Assembly (NCBI GenBank): GCA_963621975.1
Contig: CAVFGI010000020.1
Span: 1-36,192, forward strand
Origin: UBA9732 sp963621975
GTDB taxonomy: Bacteria; Spirochaetota; Spirochaetia; Sphaerochaetales; Sphaerochaetaceae
DNA: 36,192 nt
Reading direction: 5' to 3'
The notes under the pieces were generated by a model. The model was not told the origin of the DNA. It ran no database searches and worked only from the letters and a program-made list of their open reading frames with translations. A program made the translations under genes and the position numbers. Within the stretch, counting starts at the first letter, position 1. Every line of letters starts with the position of its first letter. Of this stretch, positions 4,651 to 12,884 are shown in pieces.

Positions 4651-7600
4651 TTACAGCTCAAACAGCTTGGCAAGTTCCTTTTCTAAAGTTCCTTGTTTTG
4701 CAAACTTAAGAGTATCGCAAAGCTTTATGTTGTGCTCTTCTATTTGGATAGTGTCTGCAAACCCAAGAAGATAGTTCAAGCATATTCTGTAAAGAATTTC
4801 AGTTGGAGCACAGCCGTATACCTGCTTAGCAAATATATGTGCAAGCCGTTCTTTGTTATTTGGATACAACTGCTTCATCTTTTCGCTTCTATAGAGCCTT
4901 TTAACAATCTCTGAAATATACATACCAGACTTCATATACAAGTCTGCAAAGCTCTTTGTTGGGTCGTCAAAACAACCGGGATTTTCTTTTTCTAATAAAT
5001 CCACCATGTTTTGCACCACAGCTCTTGGAGTAAAGATTTGGTTGTTCTTTTGTGGTGGAATGTAGTCAAAGATATCTTCCTTGTGGCTATCCTCAAAGTA
5101 GTTGGCAAGCTCCTTTTTCTTTCTAAGGAACTCTTTTACAGAGTCATTGAATACGACAGGCTCGAACAAATGCCCATCAAAATGTTTTGTCTCGCCTGTA
5201 TTGATATCTTCATAATCTCCGCCATCACGCAGGAACCTAAACTGATCTAGTGTAATACTTGTTACCTCTTTAAATACAACATCTGGAATATTTTGGTCAA
5301 AAGTTTCCAAAGTAACAGAGCTATCTCCATAAGCCATGAGGAATGATGGAATCGTGCGAGAGAAACCTCTAAGATGGTCTTTAATAGAATCCTCTATAGT
5401 AAGTTTTTCTTTCTCAATCTTATTTCTCTCTACCGTTTTTAAAGTTTCTTGCTGTGCCTCTTCTACAAAATCATCAATTGTATTTTTAAGTAAAACTCCA
5501 AGTTCTTTTATATTCTCTTTGTTTTTTTGGTCGTATTCATCTTCCACTTGCACTTTTGTCTTTCCAAGCTCAACAAGATTGTCCAAAGCCTCGTCCCTTT
5601 CACTTTCCAGAGTCTTTGTTTTAATTTTATAATCGTCAACAACTGTGTTAATTTTTCGCTCAGCAAGAGAGCTAAGCTGCCGTGTTATTTGGTGCTCTGT
5701 AGATTTCTTAATCTCACTACCATAATGATCTTTAGCTGTCTGCAAAACGGTTGCAATTGTCTTTTCTTTTACTGCGTCCTTGAGTCTTTTTACTTGCTCC
5801 TCTATCTTGGAAGGGGCCTCGGAAACAACATCTATATCCAAGGGGACATCTTCAATGGTCTTGAAAATCTTTTCCCCAAACACCTCTGGAGTTAGTCCGA
5901 TAATAACGTCTTTCTCTACAACTACGTCTCCATTGGAATCCAAAAGTATCTCTTTTGCTTTTGTGTCGTCTATTTGACCTTTTGTCTTAGGTTCTTTTGC
6001 TGGCGTAAATTGCTTAATAATATCCATTACTTCACTAGGAGCATGGAACACATTTGTAATGTTCTGAAAAAGATAGTCAGACAAGAAACAGCTCTTTACA
6101 ACTTCTTGAGATTTAATCTTTCTTGGTATGCTTAATACCTTTGCAGCATCTAGCTCTACCATTTCTCCATTATCGTCTTCTCCAATGACAGGGAAAAAGT
6201 TAAGGAGCTCTCTTACATTGTTTCTGCGTGTCTCCATATCTCCATGACCTGCAGCAGTGTCTGTATATAAATCGTTTGCAAACTGCTCAAATGTAACAAG
6301 AGTTCTTGCTGGGTCAAAATCGAATACATAAGCATTTTCTTTTCTGAAAGACTCTGTACCAAACTTAAAAAGACATGGGTTTTGTGCTCTAAATGCTGCC
6401 TGCATATACAAAGATGGAGACTTTATGTTTGAGAGCATAAGAACTGCAGTCCATTCTGGGATAGTAACACCTGTTGTGAGCTGTCCAACAGAAAGAGTAA
6501 TTGTTTTATCGTATTTCTTAATAGCATCTTTTACTTTGTCAAAAGCTTTTTTTGTCTCTGTGTCGTCATCTAGCTTTCCATCACCAGCTGCCAAGATAAT
6601 TTTGTAGTCCTTAAAAACAGGATGTTCTTCAAGTTTTTTTGCAAGTAATGTAGCAGATTCCACTCTGTTTAAGAGCCAAAATGTGTGTTTAAGCTCATTG
6701 CGAAGCTTTGGAGTGCTAAACGGATACTTTTCTAATGTTGTAAGTGCATCTAGGAATTTATCTACAGACTCATTATGAACAAATCTAGAGTTCTTGGTTG
6801 CAAAGAACTCATTAAGGTCAAAAGCGTAGTCTCTGGTTTCGCCGTCTATCTCTGTTCCTTTTGTAAGCTCATCTTTTACAATCTCGCTCATTTGGTAGGT
6901 TAACATATTGAGCTTTGGAAGATCTCCATAAGGATTTTCTCCCGTTCCCTGCCAGTTGAGTTTTTTTGACTGCTCATCTGCATAAGTCCAATTGTAAATA
7001 GCATCACTAGGGAATTTATCGTTTGCTATGGCCTTAAAAGGAGTGCCGGAGAGGTGTAATGTAAACTTCCTACGGATTCTGTTAAAGGCTAAGTCTGTTC
7101 TATAAGTATCTACACCTTCGTGGGCCTCGTCTATGACAAGGACATCCCAGAATGTTGCTATTACTTCACTAAGTTTATTGCCTTCGTTGCCTCCAAAATG
7201 GATGGACCCTTTTAAGTCTTGAAGCGATACAAACTCTATTAAGCCCATTTTATTCATATATGAGCTTTTATTGCTGTCTTCCTCGTACTTTTTGTAAGAG
7301 TCATAACCAATGACCAATGGCTTTTCAATAATGCCGTCCACTCTGCTTACAAAGAAATAGCCTCCTTGTCTGCCAACAAATTTCTGATAATCATCATACC
7401 AGCTGTTAGCTATGGCAGGTCTATTTGTAACAATGAGAACTTTTTGTGCCTTAATGCGTTTAATGAAGTCGTATGTGGTAAGTGTCTTTCCAAATCTAGG
7501 CTTTGCGTTCCACAAGAATTCTCCGTTTTCGTGGTTTTCCATGTAGGCTTTTGTTTTCAGTACTGCCTCCTCTTGTTCCTCTCTAAGGACATAGGGGAAA

Positions 7601-8004
7601 ACGTCTTTTGTGTCGCAAAGACCTCTGTTTTTTCTAAATTTATTGAATTTATTCTCCGATTCTTCTGGATCTATATGAAACCACTCGTTTATATCTTGAG
7701 GATCAAAGTATTCGTTACCTTCCTCCTGTGGCTGTTTTACGCCTTCTTTTTTTAGATATCTATGAAAATCCTTGTCTATGAAGTTTTCACCTGAGCCGTC
7801 TTCATAAGTGGCATTTCCTTGCCATTCTTTCTTGGCTTTTATTCCTGCTGTATGAGTCTGTTGCCAAATTCGTTGGTCAACATTTTGTTCAGTATAGCCA
7901 ATCTTTATATAGCCGTCATGATAGACAACTCCTGGTGTTGTATAGGCATATATCATGGGCACGACCTTGGAGGAGGTCTTAACAAGTTCTGTTGTTTTTA
8001 CCAT
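4651..8004 (-). CDS. GIY-YIG/T5orf172-like nuclease-SF2 helicase restriction protein
   Basis: A 1117-aa restriction subunit. Residues about 15-90 resemble the T5orf172/GIY-YIG nuclease domain (IYAYTTPG, KIGYT, then RI of a following helix). An SF2 helicase follows, with Walker A AKPRFGKT (167-174), DEAH (292-295), motif III SGTP (319-322) and a motif VI-like QAAFRAQNP (about 535-543). Residues 740-870 are charged and coiled-coil-like. The C-terminus (about 990-1100) has the FTP opening of an N6-methyltransferase, but motif I is replaced by DLYMKSGMY and no NPPY is present, so it cannot be a complete methylase. The start ATG overlaps the methylase stop by one base and has AAGGAG upstream, so the two are coupled. 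It presumably translocates on and cuts unmodified DNA. The nuclease assignment is the least certain part. Confidence 0.85.
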   Translation of the reverse strand: MVKTTELVKTSSKVVPMIYAYTTPGVVYHDGYIKIGYTEQNVDQRIWQQTHTAGIKAKKEWQGNATYEDGSGENFIDKDFHRYLKKEGVKQPQEEGNEYFDPQDINEWFHIDPEESENKFNKFRKNRGLCDTKDVFPYVLREEQEEAVLKTKAYMENHENGEFLWNAKPRFGKTLTTYDFIKRIKAQKVLIVTNRPAIANSWYDDYQKFVGRQGGYFFVSRVDGIIEKPLVIGYDSYKKYEEDSNKSSYMNKMGLIEFVSLQDLKGSIHFGGNEGNKLSEVIATFWDVLVIDEAHEGVDTYRTDLAFNRIRRKFTLHLSGTPFKAIANDKFPSDAIYNWTYADEQSKKLNWQGTGENPYGDLPKLNMLTYQMSEIVKDELTKGTEIDGETRDYAFDLNEFFATKNSRFVHNESVDKFLDALTTLEKYPFSTPKLRNELKHTFWLLNRVESATLLAKKLEEHPVFKDYKIILAAGDGKLDDDTETKKAFDKVKDAIKKYDKTITLSVGQLTTGVTIPEWTAVLMLSNIKSPSLYMQAAFRAQNPCLFKFGTESFRKENAYVFDFDPARTLVTFEQFANDLYTDTAAGHGDMETRRNNVRELLNFFPVIGEDDNGEMVELDAAKVLSIPRKIKSQEVVKSCFLSDYLFQNITNVFHAPSEVMDIIKQFTPAKEPKTKGQIDDTKAKEILLDSNGDVVVEKDVIIGLTPEVFGEKIFKTIEDVPLDIDVVSEAPSKIEEQVKRLKDAVKEKTIATVLQTAKDHYGSEIKKSTEHQITRQLSSLAERKINTVVDDYKIKTKTLESERDEALDNLVELGKTKVQVEDEYDQKNKENIKELGVLLKNTIDDFVEEAQQETLKTVERNKIEKEKLTIEDSIKDHLRGFSRTIPSFLMAYGDSSVTLETFDQNIPDVVFKEVTSITLDQFRFLRDGGDYEDINTGETKHFDGHLFEPVVFNDSVKEFLRKKKELANYFEDSHKEDIFDYIPPQKNNQIFTPRAVVQNMVDLLEKENPGCFDDPTKSFADLYMKSGMYISEIVKRLYRSEKMKQLYPNNKERLAHIFAKQVYGCAPTEILYRICLNYLLGFADTIQIEEHNIKLCDTLKFAKQGTLEKELAKLFEL

Positions 8005-9977
8005 TAGACCATCTCCTTAACATGAGTTTCTATGAAGTCTATCTCGTGTTGGTCCAAGCCATACTTTTTGTACAGTTGCAAGTCTATCTCATGGATGGAC
8101 TTGGACCAGTCTATGTCCGATTTGTCTGTGAAGTCTTGAAGTGGGACATTAACCCATACACCTTTGTGATTGTGTTGTGTAATTTTTAAGGTTCCTAGCA
8201 ATAATCTTGCAAATTTCGATTTTACATATTTGAGGGCTGCTGTAGCTTCTTTTAAAGTGCTAAAAGCCCCTATTCCAATGAATGTCTGAGTATACCCGAT
8301 TAGGGGTTCCCCGATTAGGGGTGTAGATAATACTTCTCCAATGGCTCCTGAGCCATTGGAGGCTGGAACAATTACCTTATACTTAAACAAGTTCTCATGT
8401 TCATTATCGATATACTTTGCATTTATATATTTGTAACATCTGATATTTTTTATTAATCCGATGATACTTAAATCGTTTTCAGTCTCCTTGTTATCATGAA
8501 AAACCTTCGAGGAGGCAAAAATAGAGGTTGTCAACCTGCGCTCCCTTCCATCGCTACCTATCTGTTGCTTGGCTTCTGGGTAATCCTTGTATAATTCAGT
8601 TAGGTTCCATCTATTCTGCTGAAAGACTAAATCATCTAAGCTTTTACCTTTCATTAAAGGCTTGGTTTTTTCTACGATATTTCGTAATTCTTTTTGAACA
8701 ATAAAAGTTCCAAGCTTTCCAAAATCTCGATTGTAGTCATAGTATGTAATTGCAATACCACCTTTTATTAAACCGCTTGGGAAAATTTTTTTTGCATCAA
8801 CTTCATATTCTAAAACTTTGAAATGTGGGTCATTGAGCATTTTTTCGTCCCATGCTACAGGTGTTTTTCCAGCTCTAAATAAAAATCTTCCCGGTGTAAT
8901 TAATTCGACTTTGTCACCTACTAAAAATGAGGCATCCATAAAATAATTATAAACTGGTTTATCAGAAGTATTTTCAGTCGTTTCCTGATACGGAGGATTT
9001 CCAATGACAAAATCGAACATCTTTTTCTTTTCCATATTATACCCCTCACTCCTTTTAAGCTCTCTAAACTCTATTATTCTATTATCCTTCCAATTTCTAA
9101 TAACGCAAGGCTTTGTTGTGGGTTCTTTAGGTTCTTCAAAGCCAAATAAGTCCATTTGATCGTCTTCTGGGGTTTTAAGTCTGCCAAATGGTACAGTGTC
9201 TAAAAAGCCATCCATTTGCCAAAGGTTCCAGCTAATGATGGTAGCTATTGTAGAAAGTACATTGTATTCTGGCTCTTTGTTCCAACGCTCTGTGTAATAG
9301 TCTAAGAAAGTTAGAAAGAGATTTATTCTTGCAATGAGAAGACTATCGCCTTGGTATTCATAGCCATAACAGCTTTGCAGCGCTTTAATGGCCCATTCTG
9401 TCCAGGCTTTTTGCGCTTTTGTGTTTTCATTTACTACACGAAGTTTTCTATCAAGTAAGCCAATACGTCTTACAATTGGAAGAATATAGGTGCTTGTAAT
9501 TGTATCGTAACGAGATACTAGATAAGGAGCTTCTCCACAGGTTATTTCTAAACGACAGTCTAAAACATAATCTTTCCAAGTTTTTCCTTTTGGAAACTCA
9601 ATTTTTTCCTCATTTAATGTCCAAGTGTGGTCTTCATGTTGAGTGTTAAATACATTAGCCTTGCCAAACCATTCAGTATCGGCATAATTATTCATCTGGT
9701 TGCAAATCCAGCTTGGGGTGAAGACCTCTGCCTTGGCTCTGGTGCGGTATAGCTGTTCCTCTTTGCTTTTTCGTGCTCTTGGCTGGAGATTTACAGGGCA
9801 CGTTCCATAAAAGGCGTCCATTGTTATTTGGTCTTTTTCTGTAAAGCCTTCATCACTATATGCGTTTGTAGTCCAAATTATGTTCTGCTCAGTTGTTCTG
9901 TCGCACAAAAGGATTGGCAAGACCCTCTTTAGCTGTTTAGAATTAAAATCTATTAGTTGCAACTCAAATGTACCCAA
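8004..9977 (-). CDS. N6-adenine DNA methyltransferase of the restriction system
   Basis: A 657-aa methylase of the Eco57I-like gamma class. EVFTP (84-88) opens the domain. A motif I variant LEITCGEAPYL (about 143-153) binds S-adenosylmethionine, and the catalytic motif IV is NPPY (327-330). The C-terminal third lacks further catalytic motifs and is the likely target-recognition region. It contains an in-frame 15-base duplication giving PLIGE-PLIGY. The start is TTG at 9977 with AAGGA about eight bases upstream; no better ATG is nearby. It is the first gene of the operon and protects host DNA from the partner helicase-nuclease. There is no separate HsdS specificity gene, so this protein probably reads the target itself. 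Confidence 0.88.
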   Translation of the reverse strand: MGTFELQLIDFNSKQLKRVLPILLCDRTTEQNIIWTTNAYSDEGFTEKDQITMDAFYGTCPVNLQPRARKSKEEQLYRTRAKAEVFTPSWICNQMNNYADTEWFGKANVFNTQHEDHTWTLNEEKIEFPKGKTWKDYVLDCRLEITCGEAPYLVSRYDTITSTYILPIVRRIGLLDRKLRVVNENTKAQKAWTEWAIKALQSCYGYEYQGDSLLIARINLFLTFLDYYTERWNKEPEYNVLSTIATIISWNLWQMDGFLDTVPFGRLKTPEDDQMDLFGFEEPKEPTTKPCVIRNWKDNRIIEFRELKRSEGYNMEKKKMFDFVIGNPPYQETTENTSDKPVYNYFMDASFLVGDKVELITPGRFLFRAGKTPVAWDEKMLNDPHFKVLEYEVDAKKIFPSGLIKGGIAITYYDYNRDFGKLGTFIVQKELRNIVEKTKPLMKGKSLDDLVFQQNRWNLTELYKDYPEAKQQIGSDGRERRLTTSIFASSKVFHDNKETENDLSIIGLIKNIRCYKYINAKYIDNEHENLFKYKVIVPASNGSGAIGEVLSTPLIGEPLIGYTQTFIGIGAFSTLKEATAALKYVKSKFARLLLGTLKITQHNHKGVWVNVPLQDFTDKSDIDWSKSIHEIDLQLYKKYGLDQHEIDFIETHVKEMV

Positions 9978-10036
9978 GTTGTCCGTCCTTAGTTTTTCTC
10001 TTTTTATTGTACTACAAAGGATAATTTTGGTCTTCT

Positions 10037-10213
10037 CTACTTCAGATTTTTCTTTCTACGTTTTTTCACAGCCTCGGTCAAAAGATACTCTATTTGACCA
10101 TTGAGGCTGCGAAAATCATCTTGGGCCCAAGCTGACAATTCATCAAAGAGAGTCTTTGAAAGTCTTAGAGGAACCTGTTTTTTTGATTTGCTTTGGTCTT
10201 CTAAATCTTGCAC
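10037..10213 (-). CDS. Arc-type ribbon-helix-helix protein
   Basis: A 58-aa protein with a GTG start. The core (about residues 13-50) is an Arc/MetJ-like ribbon-helix-helix: a strand QVPLRLS, a helix around TLFDELSAWAQDDF, a turn LNGQ and a helix IEYLLTEAVKKRR. RHH dimers place the strand in the major groove. The gene lies 26 bases after the SPFH gene stop, with AGGGG before its GTG, so it is in the same transcript. Small Arc-like proteins of this form are often seen beside SPFH genes. The tandem TGATATCA palindromes at the shared promoter are a plausible operator for autorepression. The tail is strongly basic. No toxin partner is visible. Confidence 0.8.
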   Translation of the reverse strand: MQDLEDQSKSKKQVPLRLSKTLFDELSAWAQDDFRSLNGQIEYLLTEAVKKRRKKNLK

Positions 10214-10239
10214 AACTATAAACCCCTATATCAATTACA

Positions 10240-11274
10240 TCAATAAATTGATCCAGCATTAAGAACTGGATTTGCCTCCTTATTACCACAAAGGACAACA
10301 AGAAGATTTGAAACCATTTGAGCTTTTCGCTCTTCATCTAAATCAACAACATTTTGGTTTTTCAGCTGATCCAAGGCCATCTCTACCATACTTACAGCAC
10401 CTTCAACAATCTTTTTACGCGCAGCAATAATAGCAACAGCCTGTTGTCTCTGAAGCATTGCAGCGGCAATTTCTGGTGCATATGCAATTTGGTTAAGACG
10501 GACATCAACAATCTCAATACCTGCATCTTCAACCTTTGACGAAAGTTCTTCCTTCATGCGTTCTGCAATAAGGCTGGATGAACCTCGTAATGTGAGTTCT
10601 TCAGCTTCATTGTCCTCTTCATTGTCGTTGATTACATCGTAAGGATATAAACGTGCCACATTACGAATAATGGAATCTGTCTGGTTGGACAAATATTCAA
10701 TATAGTTATCTATATTAATTACAGCTTTGGTAGCATTAACAACCTTCCAAATAACTATTGCACCAACCTCTATTGGATTACCAAGCTTATCATTGACCTT
10801 TTGAGTTGCATTTACAAATGTAGATAGTTTTGTAGAAATCCTCTTTGGGATAGATACTGTAAGGACATCTTGTCCATTCTTTTTTGAATCAGCTATTTTT
10901 GTTACTGCATCATCATCCCGTTTTCGTGGATAAATAGCTGAACAGAACGGATTAACAAAATGATAGCCACTTTTATATATAGTACCATAATATTTACCAA
11001 ACAAAGACAAAACCAAGGCCTCGTTTGGCTTAATGACTTTTAATCCAGCAAAACAAATACAAGAAGAACAAAGCAGGATAAAACCCAAGATACTCAGAAT
11101 TAAACCAAAAGCAAATGGACCATAACCAAGAAAAACATTTCCAATACAGGCACCACCAAAAATCATGCATCCAATTGCTACAACAATTAAAAACAACAAT
11201 AAAAACAAAACTTTAAAGCCGTTTTTGGTGTTCAAAATTTTTTCTTCTTTAAATTCGAGAACATTTGAATTCAT
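10240..11274 (-). CDS. SPFH/band 7 membrane protein
   Basis: A 344-aa stomatin/prohibitin-like protein. Two hydrophobic segments (about residues 18-45 and 50-75) anchor it in the membrane. The SPFH domain follows (KPNEALVLSLFGKYYGT, then YHFVNPF), with the typical EVGAIVIWKV strand and a long helix rich in Ala, Glu and Arg ending in AAMLQRQQAVAIIAARKKIV. Such proteins form large membrane microdomain assemblies; substrates are not known here. The ATG at 11274 is chosen over the upstream in-frame codon at 11292 because AGGAGGG lies between them at correct spacing. A strong promoter lies at 11332-11360 with palindromes over its -10 box. An RHH gene follows in the same unit. Confidence 0.88.
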   Translation of the reverse strand: MNSNVLEFKEEKILNTKNGFKVLFLLLFLIVVAIGCMIFGGACIGNVFLGYGPFAFGLILSILGFILLCSSCICFAGLKVIKPNEALVLSLFGKYYGTIYKSGYHFVNPFCSAIYPRKRDDDAVTKIADSKKNGQDVLTVSIPKRISTKLSTFVNATQKVNDKLGNPIEVGAIVIWKVVNATKAVINIDNYIEYLSNQTDSIIRNVARLYPYDVINDNEEDNEAEELTLRGSSSLIAERMKEELSSKVEDAGIEIVDVRLNQIAYAPEIAAAMLQRQQAVAIIAARKKIVEGAVSMVEMALDQLKNQNVVDLDEERKAQMVSNLLVVLCGNKEANPVLNAGSIY

Positions 11275-11321
11275 TAAATTCCCTCCTAACACAAGAAAAA
11301 CAACCTCTTGTAAAATCTTTT

Positions 11322-11360
11322 TGATATCAAAATGATATCAGCAACTAAACATTGTGTCAA
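11322..11360 (-). promoter_or_regulatory. SPFH-RHH promoter with tandem TGATATCA operator
   Basis: Read on the - strand, TTGACA (11360-11355) and TATCAT (11337-11332) are 17 bases apart, an almost ideal promoter. The perfect palindrome TGATATCA occurs at 11333-11340, overlapping the -10 box, and again at 11322-11329, near the expected start point. The 11-bp step puts both on one face of the helix. RHH proteins such as MetJ bind tandem 8-bp palindromes in this way, which fits the RHH gene of the same operon as repressor. Confidence 0.7.
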
Positions 11361-11439
11361 TCTTTTTTGCATATTTAACATAGACCATATGCGAAAAACA
11401 CAATTCTATTAGAAGAACTTATCCATTAGTATTCTTTAG

Positions 11440-11485
11440 TGAGCGAGCCTTAACAAGCAAGACAAATAAGCCTCGCTTAGTTTTT
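11440..11485 (+). promoter_or_regulatory. Terminator-like leader hairpin of the alcohol dehydrogenase gene
   Basis: AGCGAG-C-CTT (11442-11451) pairs with AAG-C-CTCGCT (11468-11477) with one C-C mismatch. The stem can extend by two pairs, and TTTTT follows at 11481-11485. The ribosome site AAGGAG begins only a few bases later (11491) and the start is at 11504. It could be an attenuator or an upstream transcript's terminator, but no + strand gene lies upstream, so a leader role is likelier. Confidence 0.5.
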
Positions 11486-11503
11486 CATTGAAGGAGAAAG
11501 AAT

Positions 11504-12721
11504 ATGGCAAGATTTACACTTCCACGTGACGTTTATCACGGAAAGGGTGCAATGGAAGCACTGAAGACATTCCAAGGCAAGAGAGCCATGATTTGCGTAG
11601 GCGGTGGTTCTATGAAGCGCTTTGGTTTCCTTGACAAAGCTATTTCCTACCTCAAAGAAGCAGGAATGGAAGTTGAAGTATTTGAAGGAATTGAACCAGA
11701 TCCATCAGTAGAAACAGTAATGAAAGGTGCAGAAGCAATGCTCAAATTTCAGCCAGACTGGATTATTGCAATGGGCGGTGGTTCTCCAATTGATGCAGCA
11801 AAAGCAATGTGGATTAAGTACGAGTATCCAGAAGTAACCTTCCAGGATATGTGCAAGGTGTTTGGACTTCCAAAACTTCGCAAAAAGGCTCATTTCTGTG
11901 CAATCTCCTCAACATCAGGAACTGCAACAGAAGTAACAGCTTTTTCAATCATCACAAATTATGCCGATAGAATAAAATATCCTATTGCTGACTTTGAGAT
12001 TACACCAGATGTAGCAATTGTTGATCCAGATCTTGCAGAAACAATGCCAAAGAAGCTTGTTGCTCATACTGGTATGGATGCAATCACTCACGCAGTAGAG
12101 TCTTATGTTTCAACCGCAAATTGTGATTACACAGATGCTCTTGCCCTCTATGCAATCAAGATGATTCAAGCAGACCTCATCCCATCTTATAATGGCAATA
12201 TGGCAAGACGTGACAGCATGCATAACGCACAGTGCCTTGCTGGAATGGCCTTCTCTAACGCACTTCTTGGAATTGTCCACTCAATGGCACACAAAACTGG
12301 TGCAGCTTTTGAAGATTATGGTGCACATATTATTCATGGTGCAGCAAACGCAATGTATCTGCCAAAGGTTATTGCTTTCAACGCAAAAGATCCTGTTGCG
12401 TTGGCTCGCTATGGCAAGATTGCAGATATCATGCAACTTGGTGGCAAGGACGACAAAGAAAAGGTCCAGCTTCTCATCAAAGCTCTTCGCAAGATGAATG
12501 ATGAACTTAACATCCCACACTGCATTAAGAATTATGGTACAGATAGCTATCCTACCGAACAAGGATTTGTACCTGAGGATGTATTCCTTGCACGTCTTCA
12601 CGATATTGCAGTAAACGCAATAGCAGATGCATGCACGGGCTCCAACCCACGTCAGCCAAGCGTTGAAGAGATGGAAAAGCTCCTCAAGTGCTGTTATTAC
12701 GATACAGAAGTAGATTTCTAA
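11504..12721 (+). CDS. Iron-containing alcohol dehydrogenase
   Basis: A 405-aa type III (Fe-dependent) alcohol dehydrogenase, interconverting an aldehyde and alcohol with NAD(P)H in fermentation. The nucleotide site GGGSPIDAAKAM (about 91-102) and the SSTSGT loop are clear. Iron ligands are Asp192 and His196 in GMDAITHAVE, His259 in HSMAH and His278 in HGAANA, with His263 near the active site. The last ligand lies 19 residues after His259 rather than the usual 14, because of a short insert (EDYGA region). The start has AAGGAG at good spacing. The gene stands alone between a leader hairpin and a strong terminator. Substrate is not predictable; ethanol or butanol type are both possible. Confidence 0.93.
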   Translation: MARFTLPRDVYHGKGAMEALKTFQGKRAMICVGGGSMKRFGFLDKAISYLKEAGMEVEVFEGIEPDPSVETVMKGAEAMLKFQPDWIIAMGGGSPIDAAKAMWIKYEYPEVTFQDMCKVFGLPKLRKKAHFCAISSTSGTATEVTAFSIITNYADRIKYPIADFEITPDVAIVDPDLAETMPKKLVAHTGMDAITHAVESYVSTANCDYTDALALYAIKMIQADLIPSYNGNMARRDSMHNAQCLAGMAFSNALLGIVHSMAHKTGAAFEDYGAHIIHGAANAMYLPKVIAFNAKDPVALARYGKIADIMQLGGKDDKEKVQLLIKALRKMNDELNIPHCIKNYGTDSYPTEQGFVPEDVFLARLHDIAVNAIADACTGSNPRQPSVEEMEKLLKCCYYDTEVDF

Positions 12722-12745
12722 TCTACATAAGTACGCTACTTACAA

Positions 12746-12778
12746 AATCAGGTCTCATCATGGGACCTGATTTTTTTT
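12746..12778 (+). terminator. Intrinsic terminator of the alcohol dehydrogenase gene
   Basis: AATCAGGTC (12746-12754) pairs with GACCTGATT (12764-12772) around a 9-base loop, and the T tract continues to 12778. Nothing else lies between the stop codon and this hairpin. Confidence 0.9.
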
Positions 12779-12829
12779 ACAAGTTGAATTTTGTGCTGAA
12801 TAGATTTGAAGTAAGAGATAAAAGGCAGT

Positions 12830-12857
12830 TTTGCAAAAAGCCCTGTAGTGCTATACT
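12830..12857 (+). promoter_or_regulatory. Putative promoter of the outer-membrane protein gene
   Basis: TTTGCA (12830-12835) and TATACT (12852-12857) are spaced by 16 bases, 28 bases upstream of the first start codon. It follows the dehydrogenase terminator, so the downstream gene needs its own promoter. Confidence 0.5.
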
Positions 12858-12884
12858 TAACAAAACTCAATAAAAGAAGGGAAA

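Noticed and set aside
5011..7755. Several + strand frames inside the restriction helicase gene
   Set aside because: They are shadows of the long - strand gene, lack ribosome sites and give hydrophobic low-information peptides.
4651..9977. BREX or DISARM defence system
   Set aside because: No PglZ, BrxC, DrmA/B or PLD genes are present; only a methylase and one helicase-nuclease are encoded.
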